NCBI RefSeq assembly: GCF_900176595.1
Contig: NZ_LT838813.1
Span: 4,296,001-4,360,000, forward strand
DNA from: Aquiflexum balticum DSM 16537
Lineage (GTDB): Bacteria; Bacteroidota; Bacteroidia; Cytophagales; Cyclobacteriaceae
DNA length: 64,000 bases
Direction of reading: 5' to 3'
Shown here: piece by piece, positions 25,461 to 35,477 of the stretch
Layout: each line of letters starts with the position of its first letter
How positions within the stretch are numbered: position 1 is the first letter of the stretch
Made by a program: the position numbers and the translations under genes
The notes under the pieces: model-generated
What the model saw: only the letters and a program-made list of their open reading frames with translations
The model's database searches: none
Told to the model about the DNA's origin: nothing

Positions 25461-27184
25461 AAGAATTGAACAACAGCTTTTACCAAATGCTGATAAAAAT
25501 CGCTGCAACAGTGATTTTAACCATTGTCGTAGGTTTTTTCCTAAGGCATTTTTTCCAGGAAGGTCAAAATGTACTTGCCTGGACTATTCCTTCCATCATT
25601 GCCTTGGGTTTGATTTATTGGATAGTGATCAGTTATTTCAAGGAAAAGGATGTAAAAAACTCCTACTATGTCAATAAATACCATGATGTGTTTTTTAAAG
25701 GGACTATAATTTTTGCCATTTCCTTAGTGGTGATTTCAATAATTTATAGTGTTCTGATGTATCTGGAACAAAAGAACATTTTTGCGATTGTTGGCCTATT
25801 GATGTTGGTAATCTGGCTTGCCGTCTTTATGATTTATTTTGTTTGGTCTGTATATCATTACAATATCAATTTTGGAATTACAGATGGTGAATGGGCGGAA
25901 ATAGCAGAAGCAAAAAGACAAGGTCGTAACCTGGAACTCGAAAATCCGGCTCTTCAGATCCGTGAACCGAAGTACAACCCTTATCGAAGTCAGACCTTCG
26001 GGCTACCCCCGGGGACTGTAAGAGGGATGATTGCTTTTACGCTATTATTTGGCGGGATTTCATTGTTGGTGGCCAGTATGGGTACGGAAGAAATTAATCC
26101 CGAAATGATGCAATTGAGAATTCAACAATTCGAATTTTTTGAGACTGCATTTTTGATGATGATCGCCTTCTACTTTGGTGATAGGTCACTGAAATATTTC
26201 AGGGATAGGTGGCGAAATCCAAATCAGGCTGGGTCTACTCCGGAATCATCTCCTGTAAAGACCCAATCTAACACTCCCGCAGATGGCATACCTGCTACAA
26301 CTCCGGGTTTCGAAGATTCTGTAGCAGAGGATGATTGGGCATTTTATGAGGAGGACAGAGAGTTTGGAATTTCTACTTCTGGAGCGGAATCAAGTCCATC
26401 ACCATTTTCGAAACTGAAAAATGACTTGAATGTAAACAGCCCAGATGCTCAAGGCTTGGTAAACACATTTGGATTTGTACAGATTAGGGATAATGCCAAT
26501 GGTAAAATCCTCAATGACGAACAATTGATTGATTCCCTTGAAAATCTTTCTAAAACAAAAAACATCAACCTTTCGCTTCCTGTGGTCAAAGCGGTAATTG
26601 AAGTCGAATCTTCGGGTCGTGGCCATCTGAAAAACGGTAATGCCAAAATACTTTTTGAAGGCCATCTCTTTTGGAGACTCCTCAAAGACAAAGGAATGTC
26701 AGATGAAGAATTGGAAAACCTTCAAAAAACCAATAAAGATATCCTTTATAAAACCTGGACAAGGGAATTCTATAAAGGCGGAATCGGAGAATATGATAGA
26801 CTTGAAAGGGCGAAAAAGATTGATCCAAAATTGGCTGTCTATTCAGCTTCTTGGGGATTGTTCCAGATTTTGGGAGAAAATCTTGAACACAATATCAAAT
26901 CCAGAATAGGTGAAGAGGAGGATAAATATAAGACCTGGGAGGAGTTTGAACTTAAACAGCACGAACATGAAAAATACCACTTCTTGGATTTCTTGGCCTT
27001 TATAATGACCAAAAAATTAAAAGGAACTCCTTTGGTGAATTTTATTTCAGAAAATGAAAACAGCAATGGAGAATACAATTGGGCAAATTTTGCATGGGGC
27101 TACAATGGCAGTGGGTATAAGGCAAACAAATATGACATCAGGCTTAAGGCAGCCTATGAAAAATATAAAAAAATCCATCAGTGA
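25457..27184 (+). CDS. Membrane-anchored N-acetylmuramidase-domain protein
   Basis: 575 residues. The N-terminal half holds four clear transmembrane helices (about 13-30, 40-60, 82-102, 108-130) and probably two more (190-208, 225-240). A disordered Ser/Pro-rich linker (about 255-320) leads to a C-terminal domain at about 330-575 of the N-acetylmuramidase type (PF11860). Supporting motifs are VIEVESSGRG with probable catalytic Glu384, AKILFEGHLFW, ASWGLFQILG and FAWGYNGSGYKANKYD. The domain is best known from phage endolysins; fusion to a multi-pass membrane anchor is unusual. Overlaps the upstream gene by 4 bp and the next by 1 bp (TGATG). Confidence 0.8.
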   Translation: MKELNNSFYQMLIKIAATVILTIVVGFFLRHFFQEGQNVLAWTIPSIIALGLIYWIVISYFKEKDVKNSYYVNKYHDVFFKGTIIFAISLVVISIIYSVLMYLEQKNIFAIVGLLMLVIWLAVFMIYFVWSVYHYNINFGITDGEWAEIAEAKRQGRNLELENPALQIREPKYNPYRSQTFGLPPGTVRGMIAFTLLFGGISLLVASMGTEEINPEMMQLRIQQFEFFETAFLMMIAFYFGDRSLKYFRDRWRNPNQAGSTPESSPVKTQSNTPADGIPATTPGFEDSVAEDDWAFYEEDREFGISTSGAESSPSPFSKLKNDLNVNSPDAQGLVNTFGFVQIRDNANGKILNDEQLIDSLENLSKTKNINLSLPVVKAVIEVESSGRGHLKNGNAKILFEGHLFWRLLKDKGMSDEELENLQKTNKDILYKTWTREFYKGGIGEYDRLERAKKIDPKLAVYSASWGLFQILGENLEHNIKSRIGEEEDKYKTWEEFELKQHEHEKYHFLDFLAFIMTKKLKGTPLVNFISENENSNGEYNWANFAWGYNGSGYKANKYDIRLKAAYEKYKKIHQ

Positions 27185-27825
27185 TGAAAGTCAAAAGCCC
27201 AATTACCTCTATTCTCACTTATACGATCATGCTATTCGTATTAGCATCAATAGCATCCTCCTGTAAAAAAAACGATAGGGCTCTTGTTGTGGGCAAAATC
27301 CAGAATGCATCAGATTTGGCCACTACAGAATTTGTGATTGACAAAATTGTCTTTGGCACAAAGACCAAAAAACTGGCATTTTTTAAAATCAATGAAGCAA
27401 GTTTTATGGCCTATTCTCAGGCAAAAGTCAAAACGGGCATTGATCTGAGTAAAATTAAGGAAAGTGATGTCAGGATTGAAGGAGATAAAATCCATCTTCG
27501 GCTTCCCCCTATTGAGGTGATCAATTTTTCCTACCCTCCTGCAAGTTTTGTAGAAGATTCCCTGATTTCCAATCCCAAAATATTCCTCAACAAAATAAAT
27601 ATCAGAGACCAGGAAGAGTTTTTCAGACTTGCTGAACTTGATATCAGAGAAAACCTGCAATACATGGGTATTGTGAAAACCACACAAAACCACACCCGGC
27701 AAATGTTCAATGTCCTTTTGGGTTCATTGGGGTATAAAGAAATATACATCAATTTTGAAAATGACAACCTTATTATTTCCCAGGTAAATTTATTGGTCAA
27801 CCCCGAAACCCTTGTAGAACAATGA
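27184..27825 (+). CDS. DUF4230 lipoprotein-like protein
   Basis: 213 residues from the ATG at 27184, which overlaps the preceding stop codon. A GTG one codon upstream is the alternative. An N-terminal signal ends near IASSCKK, an apparent lipobox with Cys at about 27, so a lipoprotein is likely. The body matches DUF4230: YSQAKVKTGIDLSKIKESDV followed by KIHLRLPPIEVINF. Function unknown. It overlaps the next gene, another DUF4230 protein, by 4 bp. Confidence 0.8.
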   Translation: MKVKSPITSILTYTIMLFVLASIASSCKKNDRALVVGKIQNASDLATTEFVIDKIVFGTKTKKLAFFKINEASFMAYSQAKVKTGIDLSKIKESDVRIEGDKIHLRLPPIEVINFSYPPASFVEDSLISNPKIFLNKINIRDQEEFFRLAELDIRENLQYMGIVKTTQNHTRQMFNVLLGSLGYKEIYINFENDNLIISQVNLLVNPETLVEQ

Positions 27826-29963
27826 TAGGAATGCTCCTCAAAAACTGGAAATTCATACTGGATATAGTCATTGTTTTGGCTGTAGTGGTACTGATTTTCC
27901 TATGGAATCCGTTTGGGATTTTTGGAGGAGGTGTAAAATTAAAAGATACTGCCAATATGGTGGCCGAGGTCAATCAGATCGGTCAACTGGTAACGGCCGA
28001 ATATTATGGGGAAGTTATTGCGTCCATTGATGAAGCCAGGTTGGATCTGATCGAAGAAGAAAATATCAGCAACAATGCCGCAATTCTATTCAGGGATATC
28101 AAATCTGCTTTGGGAAACTTAAAAACATTTCAGGAACTATCCAAAGAAGAAAAAGACCAGGAGTATAAAAAAATGACACCAATTAATGGTTGGCGTAGGA
28201 TAATCAGATTTGATGTCAATAGCCGGAATATCACCGATAAGCTCAATTATCATGGATTTATGGATGATATCGCAGCTGATCCGCTTTATGACGAGATGTT
28301 GGAATACTTATATAGATTCAAAAGCAAAAAGCCAAGAAATGTCAAATGGGAACCAAATCCAAGGCACAAAGAGGAAGCTTTAGTAATGGTGTATAATGAG
28401 CTCCCCAGTCCAAATGAAACCCTTGATGTTGAAGATTTCATGCGGTTTTATTACCAGAATAAAACCGCTGAACTTAGTAAGCGTGAAACCCGCAAAAAAC
28501 TGGCCATGGTTGGCCGGGGATGGGTAAAAGCTGGTTTTGACTTCTCTGAACTTAAAGAATCTTCCATCGTCATCAATGAAGAACGTGGCGAAATCCATAT
28601 CATGGGACTTACCCCGCAAATCCTTAATGCAGATATCAATCCTTGGTTTATTCCTGAAAAAGGAATTCCCGGATTCGAAATTTTGGATGATAATGGCAAA
28701 GTGGATTTTAAAGATGCTAAACTTGTCAAAGAATATTGTGTGGAAAAACTTTTGGCTTTTGCCCATAGGGCTGATATCCTTCAAAAGGCCGAAGATCAAG
28801 CATCCGAAACCCTTAAAAACTTGTTTACCCTGATTACCGGTAAAGAGATCAAAAAGGTGGTTTTTCATAATGACCGTATCTTTCAAATCGCAAATAGAAT
28901 AGAAAAAGAAGAAGCAGTAAGCCGTTTTGATGTGGTTCTTTTGGATTCATTGTTACAACAGGAATTTGATACTATTCAAAAACTGACCGATTCGGCAAAA
29001 ATTGATCCCCGATTAAGACAATCTCTCTTGCTTAAGGAAAATAATATCGCTTTCGTAATCAAAAACCTGAGAAATATTTCCTTAATGGGAATGGATCTGA
29101 ATTATGGATATTTTTCAAAAGAGATTTTGGCCATAGCATCAAATGGTATACTTGATAAAAATGAAATTCAAATTTTAGATTCGTTGCGTATCGATTGGGA
29201 GTTGATGGATAGAATTGATTATTTCAACAAGTCCATCCCCTATCCGATATATTATTGGTATGACAATCCAGGTGAATACATCTCTGATTTCAACGCTGCC
29301 ATTTCTTTTTTGATGAATAAAAATCTTGTATTCGGTGAATTGGAAAATGTCACAAAAAACATCGATGAGGTAGATTCTGCCTATTTGGCCGAAAATAAAG
29401 TATTGAACAGTCAAAAGATCAGTGAAACAGAAATTGTTTTGACCCAGGTTCGAAATCCTATTGATGCAAAAGATACTTTGTTCAGTCTTTTGTATCCCTA
29501 CCAATACAATAGTGAAATCATTGCTGATTTTATCAGTTCCGAAGAAATTATGGATATAAAATCAAACAAATCAAGCATTTCTGATAGCTTGATTTGGCTT
29601 CTTTATAGCAAAGACCAGGATACAGTGGTACATTGGATTCCGGAGAAATTTTTAGGCTGGGTAGAACCAAATATTAAAACTCTTTTAAAGGATGAAGGGG
29701 CGATGAATATTGCCAACAAATTTATACTTTTTAGGGATCAGAGACATTTTACCAAAGTTCATCAGGATTCAGTTAAAATGATCTCTCCAAGGCAAAGTTT
29801 GGAAATGGCTGCATTTATAGAACTATTGATCAATGCAAGATCCTCTTTCCAAACCAAGGGTCCTTTGGAGCGGGCCAACAGTTGGGTCAAAAAGAAATTT
29901 GAACAAAGGAGGTCTGAACCTACTTGGCTTACCTCCTTCCGTGAATCAGTCAGTAGACCTTGA
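27822..29963 (+). CDS. Large membrane-anchored protein with a DUF4230-like domain
   Basis: 713 residues. One transmembrane helix (about 10-28) is followed by a long soluble part. A DUF4230-like core lies at about 225-345 (GWVKAGFDFSELKESSIVI, then EIHIMGLTPQILNADI), the same pattern as the smaller upstream gene. The remaining 350 residues are helical and unrecognised, containing several DSL repeats and a C-terminal Arg/Lys-rich end. The gene closes the four-gene operon. Its stop codon directly abuts the stop of the convergent GMC oxidoreductase gene with no base between. Confidence 0.7.
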   Translation: MIGMLLKNWKFILDIVIVLAVVVLIFLWNPFGIFGGGVKLKDTANMVAEVNQIGQLVTAEYYGEVIASIDEARLDLIEEENISNNAAILFRDIKSALGNLKTFQELSKEEKDQEYKKMTPINGWRRIIRFDVNSRNITDKLNYHGFMDDIAADPLYDEMLEYLYRFKSKKPRNVKWEPNPRHKEEALVMVYNELPSPNETLDVEDFMRFYYQNKTAELSKRETRKKLAMVGRGWVKAGFDFSELKESSIVINEERGEIHIMGLTPQILNADINPWFIPEKGIPGFEILDDNGKVDFKDAKLVKEYCVEKLLAFAHRADILQKAEDQASETLKNLFTLITGKEIKKVVFHNDRIFQIANRIEKEEAVSRFDVVLLDSLLQQEFDTIQKLTDSAKIDPRLRQSLLLKENNIAFVIKNLRNISLMGMDLNYGYFSKEILAIASNGILDKNEIQILDSLRIDWELMDRIDYFNKSIPYPIYYWYDNPGEYISDFNAAISFLMNKNLVFGELENVTKNIDEVDSAYLAENKVLNSQKISETEIVLTQVRNPIDAKDTLFSLLYPYQYNSEIIADFISSEEIMDIKSNKSSISDSLIWLLYSKDQDTVVHWIPEKFLGWVEPNIKTLLKDEGAMNIANKFILFRDQRHFTKVHQDSVKMISPRQSLEMAAFIELLINARSSFQTKGPLERANSWVKKKFEQRRSEPTWLTSFRESVSRP

Positions 29964-32318
29964 CTATTCTCTTTTACCGAGCTTTTTGAAATAAGTTTCA
30001 AAAACATTCCCTCCAAAGAATTTTCCAAAAGAGCTTATAGCCCTTAATTCTTCGATTTTACTGGTACAGTTCAAAGCTTTCATCGTTGTCAGTTGCTTGG
30101 CAAAGTCTGCAGGTTGGATTATGAGTTTGCCCTTGCCCAATATTTTGCCGCTTTCAGTTTCTCCCTCATACAGGGTTATAAATAAGGTCGTAGTGTCTTT
30201 CCAAACATCAAACCCTTTATTATTATATACATCTTTGAACCCTCTGAAATAATACTTTTTACCTTCCTTGCTGATAAGAATTGCATTATATAGCATTTTC
30301 TTTCTTTCAGGATCCTGATCGTTTTCAATAAAAAGATTGAAGGTCCCCTGAATGGCTGCAAGTGGTTCAGACGAAAGCGCAGGGGCCAACATGGTACCGT
30401 ACATACCTGCTTCATGGGTAGAAACACCCACAAAAGTTTCCACATCTTCAGACCTTATGGTCAAAGTGAATTCAAATGGAGAATTGGATGTTTTTCCTTT
30501 TACAAATCCTTTGTCGTAATCTTCGGTTTCTTCCATTGAGAAATAACCTTTCATGGTTTCTGTAAACTGGACACCGAGCTTAATATCGGGAATTGCATCT
30601 TTTTCAGGAATAAGATTCAATCCATAATCCAAATCCAATCCCAAATCTTTTGCAATCAACTTGCAGCTTCTTTCGGCCAAGGCACTGATAGTCAATAGCG
30701 GATTTGTACCAACTGGTCTGGGAATGACTGCACCATCCATCACATACAAGCCTTGATGGAGTTCCGTCCCAGATGAACCGGAAAAAACCTGGCCTTTATG
30801 ATCAGTGACTCCAAGTCCTGCATGGTCGGCCATGCCACAACCTCCAAGAGGATGAACGGTTACCAATTCATAATCCATACTTTTGTTCCAAGTCGGATTG
30901 GGTACATTCGTCCCGCCCAATGCCCTTGTCGCACTCAACAACTTGTCTTCAACTTTTTTGAATATTTCCTGCTTCCCTACCCCTTTCCAATTGATCTGAA
31001 GTTGATCATTTTCAAATACCATATCTCCATTTCCATCATCATGGGTCATGACAAGATAAATCTGTGTGTGGTTGATGGCACCGTAAAAAGGTCCCCTGAC
31101 CATACTGACAATTTCCCTCCATTTTCTTTTGAAAAAACTATCAGAAAATACCCTGTCTTTATTCAAACCAAACAATCTTGAGAATGTCAATAAGGTCCCG
31201 GGCATAATACCTCTAATCGGTCCAGGAACACTACCTTCTTCCAATGTCATCCCATTTTCAAGAACAGGTTTATTCCTCATGTCGATCACAGAAGTAATAC
31301 ATGGCCCGACTTCTGCAATTTGATCATTTGCCAATTTACCTAATCCAATGCCGTTGATCTGAACGTCATTATTATATCCAAAGCCCAAGACATCGCCGTT
31401 ACCAGTGAATCTTTTACCTAACATGGAGGAAACTTTCAAACCCTTTTGGGAAGAACGGAAAAGGATTTCGGTAGAACCTAAGGACCCAGCGCTTAATATG
31501 ACATTATCTGCGTAAACAAACATTTCAGGTGCATCAAAAACCTCCCTACCCGTATTCATGGGATTGAAAAAAACTTTCCAGCCCTTACTTGATTTCTCGA
31601 CATGCCTGACATTGATTTCTGTAAATATTTCTGTCCCATGATTAAATGCATCCGGGAGGTAGTTCATGGCGGTGGTGTTTTTGGCACCGACATTACAACC
31701 TGTAACACAGTCTCCGCAATTGGTACATTTTGGTTGATTTATGCCGACATGATTGTCCGACCTATTTTCAAAGGTTACATTGATATCCAAAAGCCTGAAT
31801 TCTTCAGACATCCGTTCCGCTGATTTGCGCATGGCTTCTGTTTTTTTCAAAACCGGATAACCATTCTCATTTTCAGGATAAGGATTAGGTTGAAGCATAT
31901 CCCAGGCTCTTTGTAATCCCTCATTAAACGAGCTTAAATCTTCCCTTATCGCTTTTGGCCATTCTTTTTGTTCCATTACCCGAGGTTCAGGTTTTATCGA
32001 AACATTGGCATTGATTAGGGATGTTCCACCAAGACCACATCCTTTCAAAACATTGATACCTTTACCGAAATTGAATTCATATAACCCATTTCTTTTCTCA
32101 GCATTTTTACCTTTTTTCATGTTCATTTCCAAAGCTGCTTCCTTCAGTGTTTTTGGAAATTGACCGGGTAAGAATTCCTTCCCTTTTTCAAAAAGACAAA
32201 CAGATTTGCCTAAGCGTGACATCCTGGAAGCGGCTATACTTCCGCCGTATCCAGAACCAATTACAATGAAATCGTAATGGCTTTTAAGTTCAGATAAAGA
32301 TTTGGATAGTTTTTTCAT
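29964..32318 (-). CDS. GMC family oxidoreductase, cholesterol-oxidase-like
   Basis: 784 residues. An FAD-binding Rossmann motif lies near residues 18-35 (IVIGSGYGGSIAASRMSR). A four-cysteine cluster (KCTNCGDCVTGC, near 197-208) with NVGAKNT after it is typical of the cholesterol oxidase/ChoD branch of the GMC family. The GMC C-terminal signature HPLGGCGMADHAGLGV carries the catalytic His. A further C-terminal beta-rich part of about 220 residues (FTETMKGYFSMEE onward) is as in the long GMC proteins that are fused to an alpha/beta hydrolase in some other bacteria. Last gene of a seven-gene operon; a hydrolase is encoded at the other end (37285). Confidence 0.85.
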   Translation of the reverse strand: MKKLSKSLSELKSHYDFIVIGSGYGGSIAASRMSRLGKSVCLFEKGKEFLPGQFPKTLKEAALEMNMKKGKNAEKRNGLYEFNFGKGINVLKGCGLGGTSLINANVSIKPEPRVMEQKEWPKAIREDLSSFNEGLQRAWDMLQPNPYPENENGYPVLKKTEAMRKSAERMSEEFRLLDINVTFENRSDNHVGINQPKCTNCGDCVTGCNVGAKNTTAMNYLPDAFNHGTEIFTEINVRHVEKSSKGWKVFFNPMNTGREVFDAPEMFVYADNVILSAGSLGSTEILFRSSQKGLKVSSMLGKRFTGNGDVLGFGYNNDVQINGIGLGKLANDQIAEVGPCITSVIDMRNKPVLENGMTLEEGSVPGPIRGIMPGTLLTFSRLFGLNKDRVFSDSFFKRKWREIVSMVRGPFYGAINHTQIYLVMTHDDGNGDMVFENDQLQINWKGVGKQEIFKKVEDKLLSATRALGGTNVPNPTWNKSMDYELVTVHPLGGCGMADHAGLGVTDHKGQVFSGSSGTELHQGLYVMDGAVIPRPVGTNPLLTISALAERSCKLIAKDLGLDLDYGLNLIPEKDAIPDIKLGVQFTETMKGYFSMEETEDYDKGFVKGKTSNSPFEFTLTIRSEDVETFVGVSTHEAGMYGTMLAPALSSEPLAAIQGTFNLFIENDQDPERKKMLYNAILISKEGKKYYFRGFKDVYNNKGFDVWKDTTTLFITLYEGETESGKILGKGKLIIQPADFAKQLTTMKALNCTSKIEELRAISSFGKFFGGNVFETYFKKLGKRE

Positions 32319-32326
32319 GTTCTTTG

Positions 32327-34078
32327 CTAATGCGCTATAGTGATCGGGTTTTCTTCAATTAGGTCATATTTCACTTCGTCTCCTTGAAACAAAGGATCTT
32401 TGCCTGTTCCTTTATTAACATCCTTCCAGTTTTTTACTACTTTTTTTACCCCGATAGGATAAATTGTCAAGGATTTATTGTCCAAATGTAATCTTAGAAA
32501 ATTCTTGTAATCCTCTCCCAAAAAAGAGGAAGAAGCCTCTGTGATGTGATTGTTCAGGAAATTGCCACTGACTAGTAGGTACAGCCCAAAAAGTACCCCG
32601 CTCAAAATTCCGCCAAAAACAATCATTTCACCTGAAAACCATAAGACTTGTTCCATCCCGTCTATCTCCATTCCTCTTGTAAAAAGATTATACCTGGAAA
32701 AAACCCAGACTAGAATATAAAAATTGGCGACATGCAACAATCCATGTATGGCACCTGCAATATAATTCCAATTGCCTTTGCCGGATTTGACATCTGTAAA
32801 AACCATTAGACCTCCGAACAATAAGAGGTTCAGGGCCAAAACTGAGGGAATATGGCTTAAGGTATTACCGATTAAGGTTACATATTCCCAAAATCCATCA
32901 TCGAATAATGAAATTTTCATTGCCTCCTCCATAAATGTCGCACTGTCACTTTTGGTGCCTACCTGTAGTAACCAGGCATTGAAAAGATGGAAAATACCAA
33001 AAAACAAAAGCATGGTCACATTATAAAATGGAAAAAGTAAATTCTTAAAGCCCAAAATCTTGGAATCGCTCTTGGATGGGAAAGTAGCTATCAAATTGGC
33101 ATTGTAACCCTCAGCTGCATTGATTTCTTTTTTAAGGGTATGCGTAGTATGCATAAACGCCCCGCCACCACCGGCAGTAATCAAATGGCATTTTTTGTTA
33201 ATAATACCATTTTCTACATAATGAGAATAATGGTGTAAGTCGCCTGTGAGAATGGTAGTGATCTGAATACTTTCGTTTTTCCCACCATAAAAGCATTCTG
33301 GATCTTCTAGATGGGTTTTACCAAATATTATCTTATCAATAAAAAATTTGAAGCGGTCATGGGAAGTACTTTTTTGGCTGAATGACTTGTACACCCAAGA
33401 AGGTTCAGCTGTTACCAAAATTATCTTATCATTTGCCTTGATGTCTTCTTTGGCAATTTTTTTGAAATAATTCAACTGGGGAATGTCAATATCCGCATTC
33501 AATTGAATATCAATTCCCAATAACCAATAATTATGAGGTAATTTCAAAGCGAAATAACTCCTCGACTGTTGGGTTCTCCAATTGCCCAAAGATCTTTTTT
33601 GGAGGAAAACTTTGATGAAATTGGTCAGTCCATCATACCAATCATGATTGCCGGGAATTGCAAATAAATGCGGGGGATCAGGATCATTTCTGTTTCCAGG
33701 AAAAGCTGCATGATATGGCCCCTGTAAGCGATTTCTATATTCATGCATCTCAGGGGTGGGATATACTTCATCTCCGCCCATAATCAATAATTTGCCTCGT
33801 TTGATTTTTTCACCCTTGATTTCAAGATGATCTTTGGCAAGAAGATGGGCCATAGTATAGGTAGGATTAAATCCGTCACCTAAATCAGAAATGAAATCAA
33901 TCCAAATATCCTCTCTTTCCGAATAGTCCAAATAACCCATTTCCGGATCTAGGGCAGCCTGCATTTCCCTCCGATCTGCAAAGTTTCCAAAAACTGACGA
34001 TACCATGGTTTTCATCCCTGTTGAACCCAATTGCTTGGGGTCATACCAGTTTACCATTGGTTTTTTCTCAAATTTCAT
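32327..34078 (-). CDS. Metallophosphoesterase with C-terminal membrane domain
   Basis: 583 residues from the ATG at 34078; a TTG two codons upstream is rejected. Calcineurin-like metal motifs are visible: GGDEVYPTPE near residue 103, IPGNHDWYDGL near 144 and LTGDLHHYSHY near 280. About four transmembrane helices follow in the second half (for example YNVTMLLFFGIFHLFNAWLL). Likely acts on a phosphorylated lipid or headgroup at the inner membrane; the substrate is unknown. It overlaps the patatin gene by 11 bp and is 8 bp from the GMC gene, so it is in the same transcript. Confidence 0.85.
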   Translation of the reverse strand: MKFEKKPMVNWYDPKQLGSTGMKTMVSSVFGNFADRREMQAALDPEMGYLDYSEREDIWIDFISDLGDGFNPTYTMAHLLAKDHLEIKGEKIKRGKLLIMGGDEVYPTPEMHEYRNRLQGPYHAAFPGNRNDPDPPHLFAIPGNHDWYDGLTNFIKVFLQKRSLGNWRTQQSRSYFALKLPHNYWLLGIDIQLNADIDIPQLNYFKKIAKEDIKANDKIILVTAEPSWVYKSFSQKSTSHDRFKFFIDKIIFGKTHLEDPECFYGGKNESIQITTILTGDLHHYSHYVENGIINKKCHLITAGGGGAFMHTTHTLKKEINAAEGYNANLIATFPSKSDSKILGFKNLLFPFYNVTMLLFFGIFHLFNAWLLQVGTKSDSATFMEEAMKISLFDDGFWEYVTLIGNTLSHIPSVLALNLLLFGGLMVFTDVKSGKGNWNYIAGAIHGLLHVANFYILVWVFSRYNLFTRGMEIDGMEQVLWFSGEMIVFGGILSGVLFGLYLLVSGNFLNNHITEASSSFLGEDYKNFLRLHLDNKSLTIYPIGVKKVVKNWKDVNKGTGKDPLFQGDEVKYDLIEENPITIAH

Positions 34079-35477
34079 AAGCAATAAAGTTTTTAATGAC
34101 TGAAAGATATTTCTTTATACCGCCTTTTCTTGGCAAAACACTTGTTAATGTACTGTAATATAAAGATTTAAATCGGTCCAATATGGATTGATATAAAATG
34201 CTGTCGACTTTTAATTTACTATTTTCATCATACAATCGAAAAGATATCTGCTTAAAACTTAAGCCAAGAAGAATCTCCCAATAAGTGGTTAGTATTATAG
34301 AACATTCCATTGTATGCAAATTGGAATCAATCAAAATCTGTGACTTGATAATTAATAAATTTCCTTCCTTTACCTTTGAGTTTGAAATTTGATTGCGGAA
34401 TGTCGGAATATCCTCATTTCCATTCTTCAAAATAAGACTTGAATAAGATTCAAGAAGGTTAAAACCTTGAAATTCAGCAAATCTAAAAAAAACGGCAAAT
34501 TTAATTTTTTGCAATTTTGAACCCCATTCAACATTTCCGCTAAATATCGCACGGAAGCTGTAGATATACTGAGACTCTTGGTTTGCAGTACTGGAAACAT
34601 CCATTTTTTCCCCTTCCAAAGGCCTTTTATCCAAGTATTCCTTCGCTTGGGCATAACCCATATTGATCAGTTCTCTTGCATTAATTTTATTCATAAAAAA
34701 ATCAGGATCTAGGGGCAATGCAATTTTCGATTTGAATACAAAGAGCTTTATAAAATCAATTGAATTTTCATTCCCTGACTTTTTTTTGGTGTTTTTGCTG
34801 ATGAGTTCAATTTGTTTAAATTCTTCCAAAAGTCCCCCACTTGCACTCATTTCGATCATATGTACATATTGGTGAAAGGCACCTTGAAGATATGTGGGGC
34901 TGTTTCCAATTGCCCAAACCAACCAAAGCTCATTTGCACCTTGGCTGACTGCCTCCATCAGGTTGGCATCTTTGATCCAAACTGCATCTGTGTACCATGA
35001 TTCTCCTATTTGGATGGCCGGCATAAAAATGGGAAGGGAAATACCTGCTATCAAATGGTCCTCCGACACCCATTCATTGGGGATCGCTTCGATTGATTTA
35101 GTAGAAAAATTGCAGACGTTGAATGTTGTTTTGACTCTTTTATTCGAATTGATCTTCTCGATGTTTATACCCAGATGCGGAAAAACTTTCGTCCTGATAT
35201 TATCTGCATCAGCAAATCCCTTCATTTTAAAAGGCCTGAGGTAACTTTTTGCATTTTTTCCGGAGACAAAGTTCATTAATTTCAAAGACCTCCATCTCTT
35301 GGCAATCTCTTTTGGTTCCAAACCGCTTGCCAGCATACCTGCATTGAAAATTCCTCCGGATGTCCCATCAAGGTGATCAAATTCAATCCCTTCTTCTTGA
35401 AGTGCCATTAACACACCTGCCTGATAGGCTACTCTTAGCCCCCCTCCTGCTAAAATTAAAGACCTTTTAATTTTCAT
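34068..35477 (-). CDS. Patatin-like phospholipase
   Basis: 469 residues. The patatin oxyanion motif GGGLR lies near residue 11, the nucleophile elbow DGTSGG near residue 38, and a likely catalytic Asp in WYTDAVWIKDAN near residue 167. It hydrolyses acyl esters of lipids. About 230 C-terminal residues form an unrecognised extension. It shares a 4-bp ATGA overlap with the upstream small membrane protein gene and overlaps the phosphoesterase gene by 11 bp, which makes it a tightly coupled operon member. No signal peptide. Confidence 0.87.
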   Translation of the reverse strand: MKIKRSLILAGGGLRVAYQAGVLMALQEEGIEFDHLDGTSGGIFNAGMLASGLEPKEIAKRWRSLKLMNFVSGKNAKSYLRPFKMKGFADADNIRTKVFPHLGINIEKINSNKRVKTTFNVCNFSTKSIEAIPNEWVSEDHLIAGISLPIFMPAIQIGESWYTDAVWIKDANLMEAVSQGANELWLVWAIGNSPTYLQGAFHQYVHMIEMSASGGLLEEFKQIELISKNTKKKSGNENSIDFIKLFVFKSKIALPLDPDFFMNKINARELINMGYAQAKEYLDKRPLEGEKMDVSSTANQESQYIYSFRAIFSGNVEWGSKLQKIKFAVFFRFAEFQGFNLLESYSSLILKNGNEDIPTFRNQISNSKVKEGNLLIIKSQILIDSNLHTMECSIILTTYWEILLGLSFKQISFRLYDENSKLKVDSILYQSILDRFKSLYYSTLTSVLPRKGGIKKYLSVIKNFIAYEI

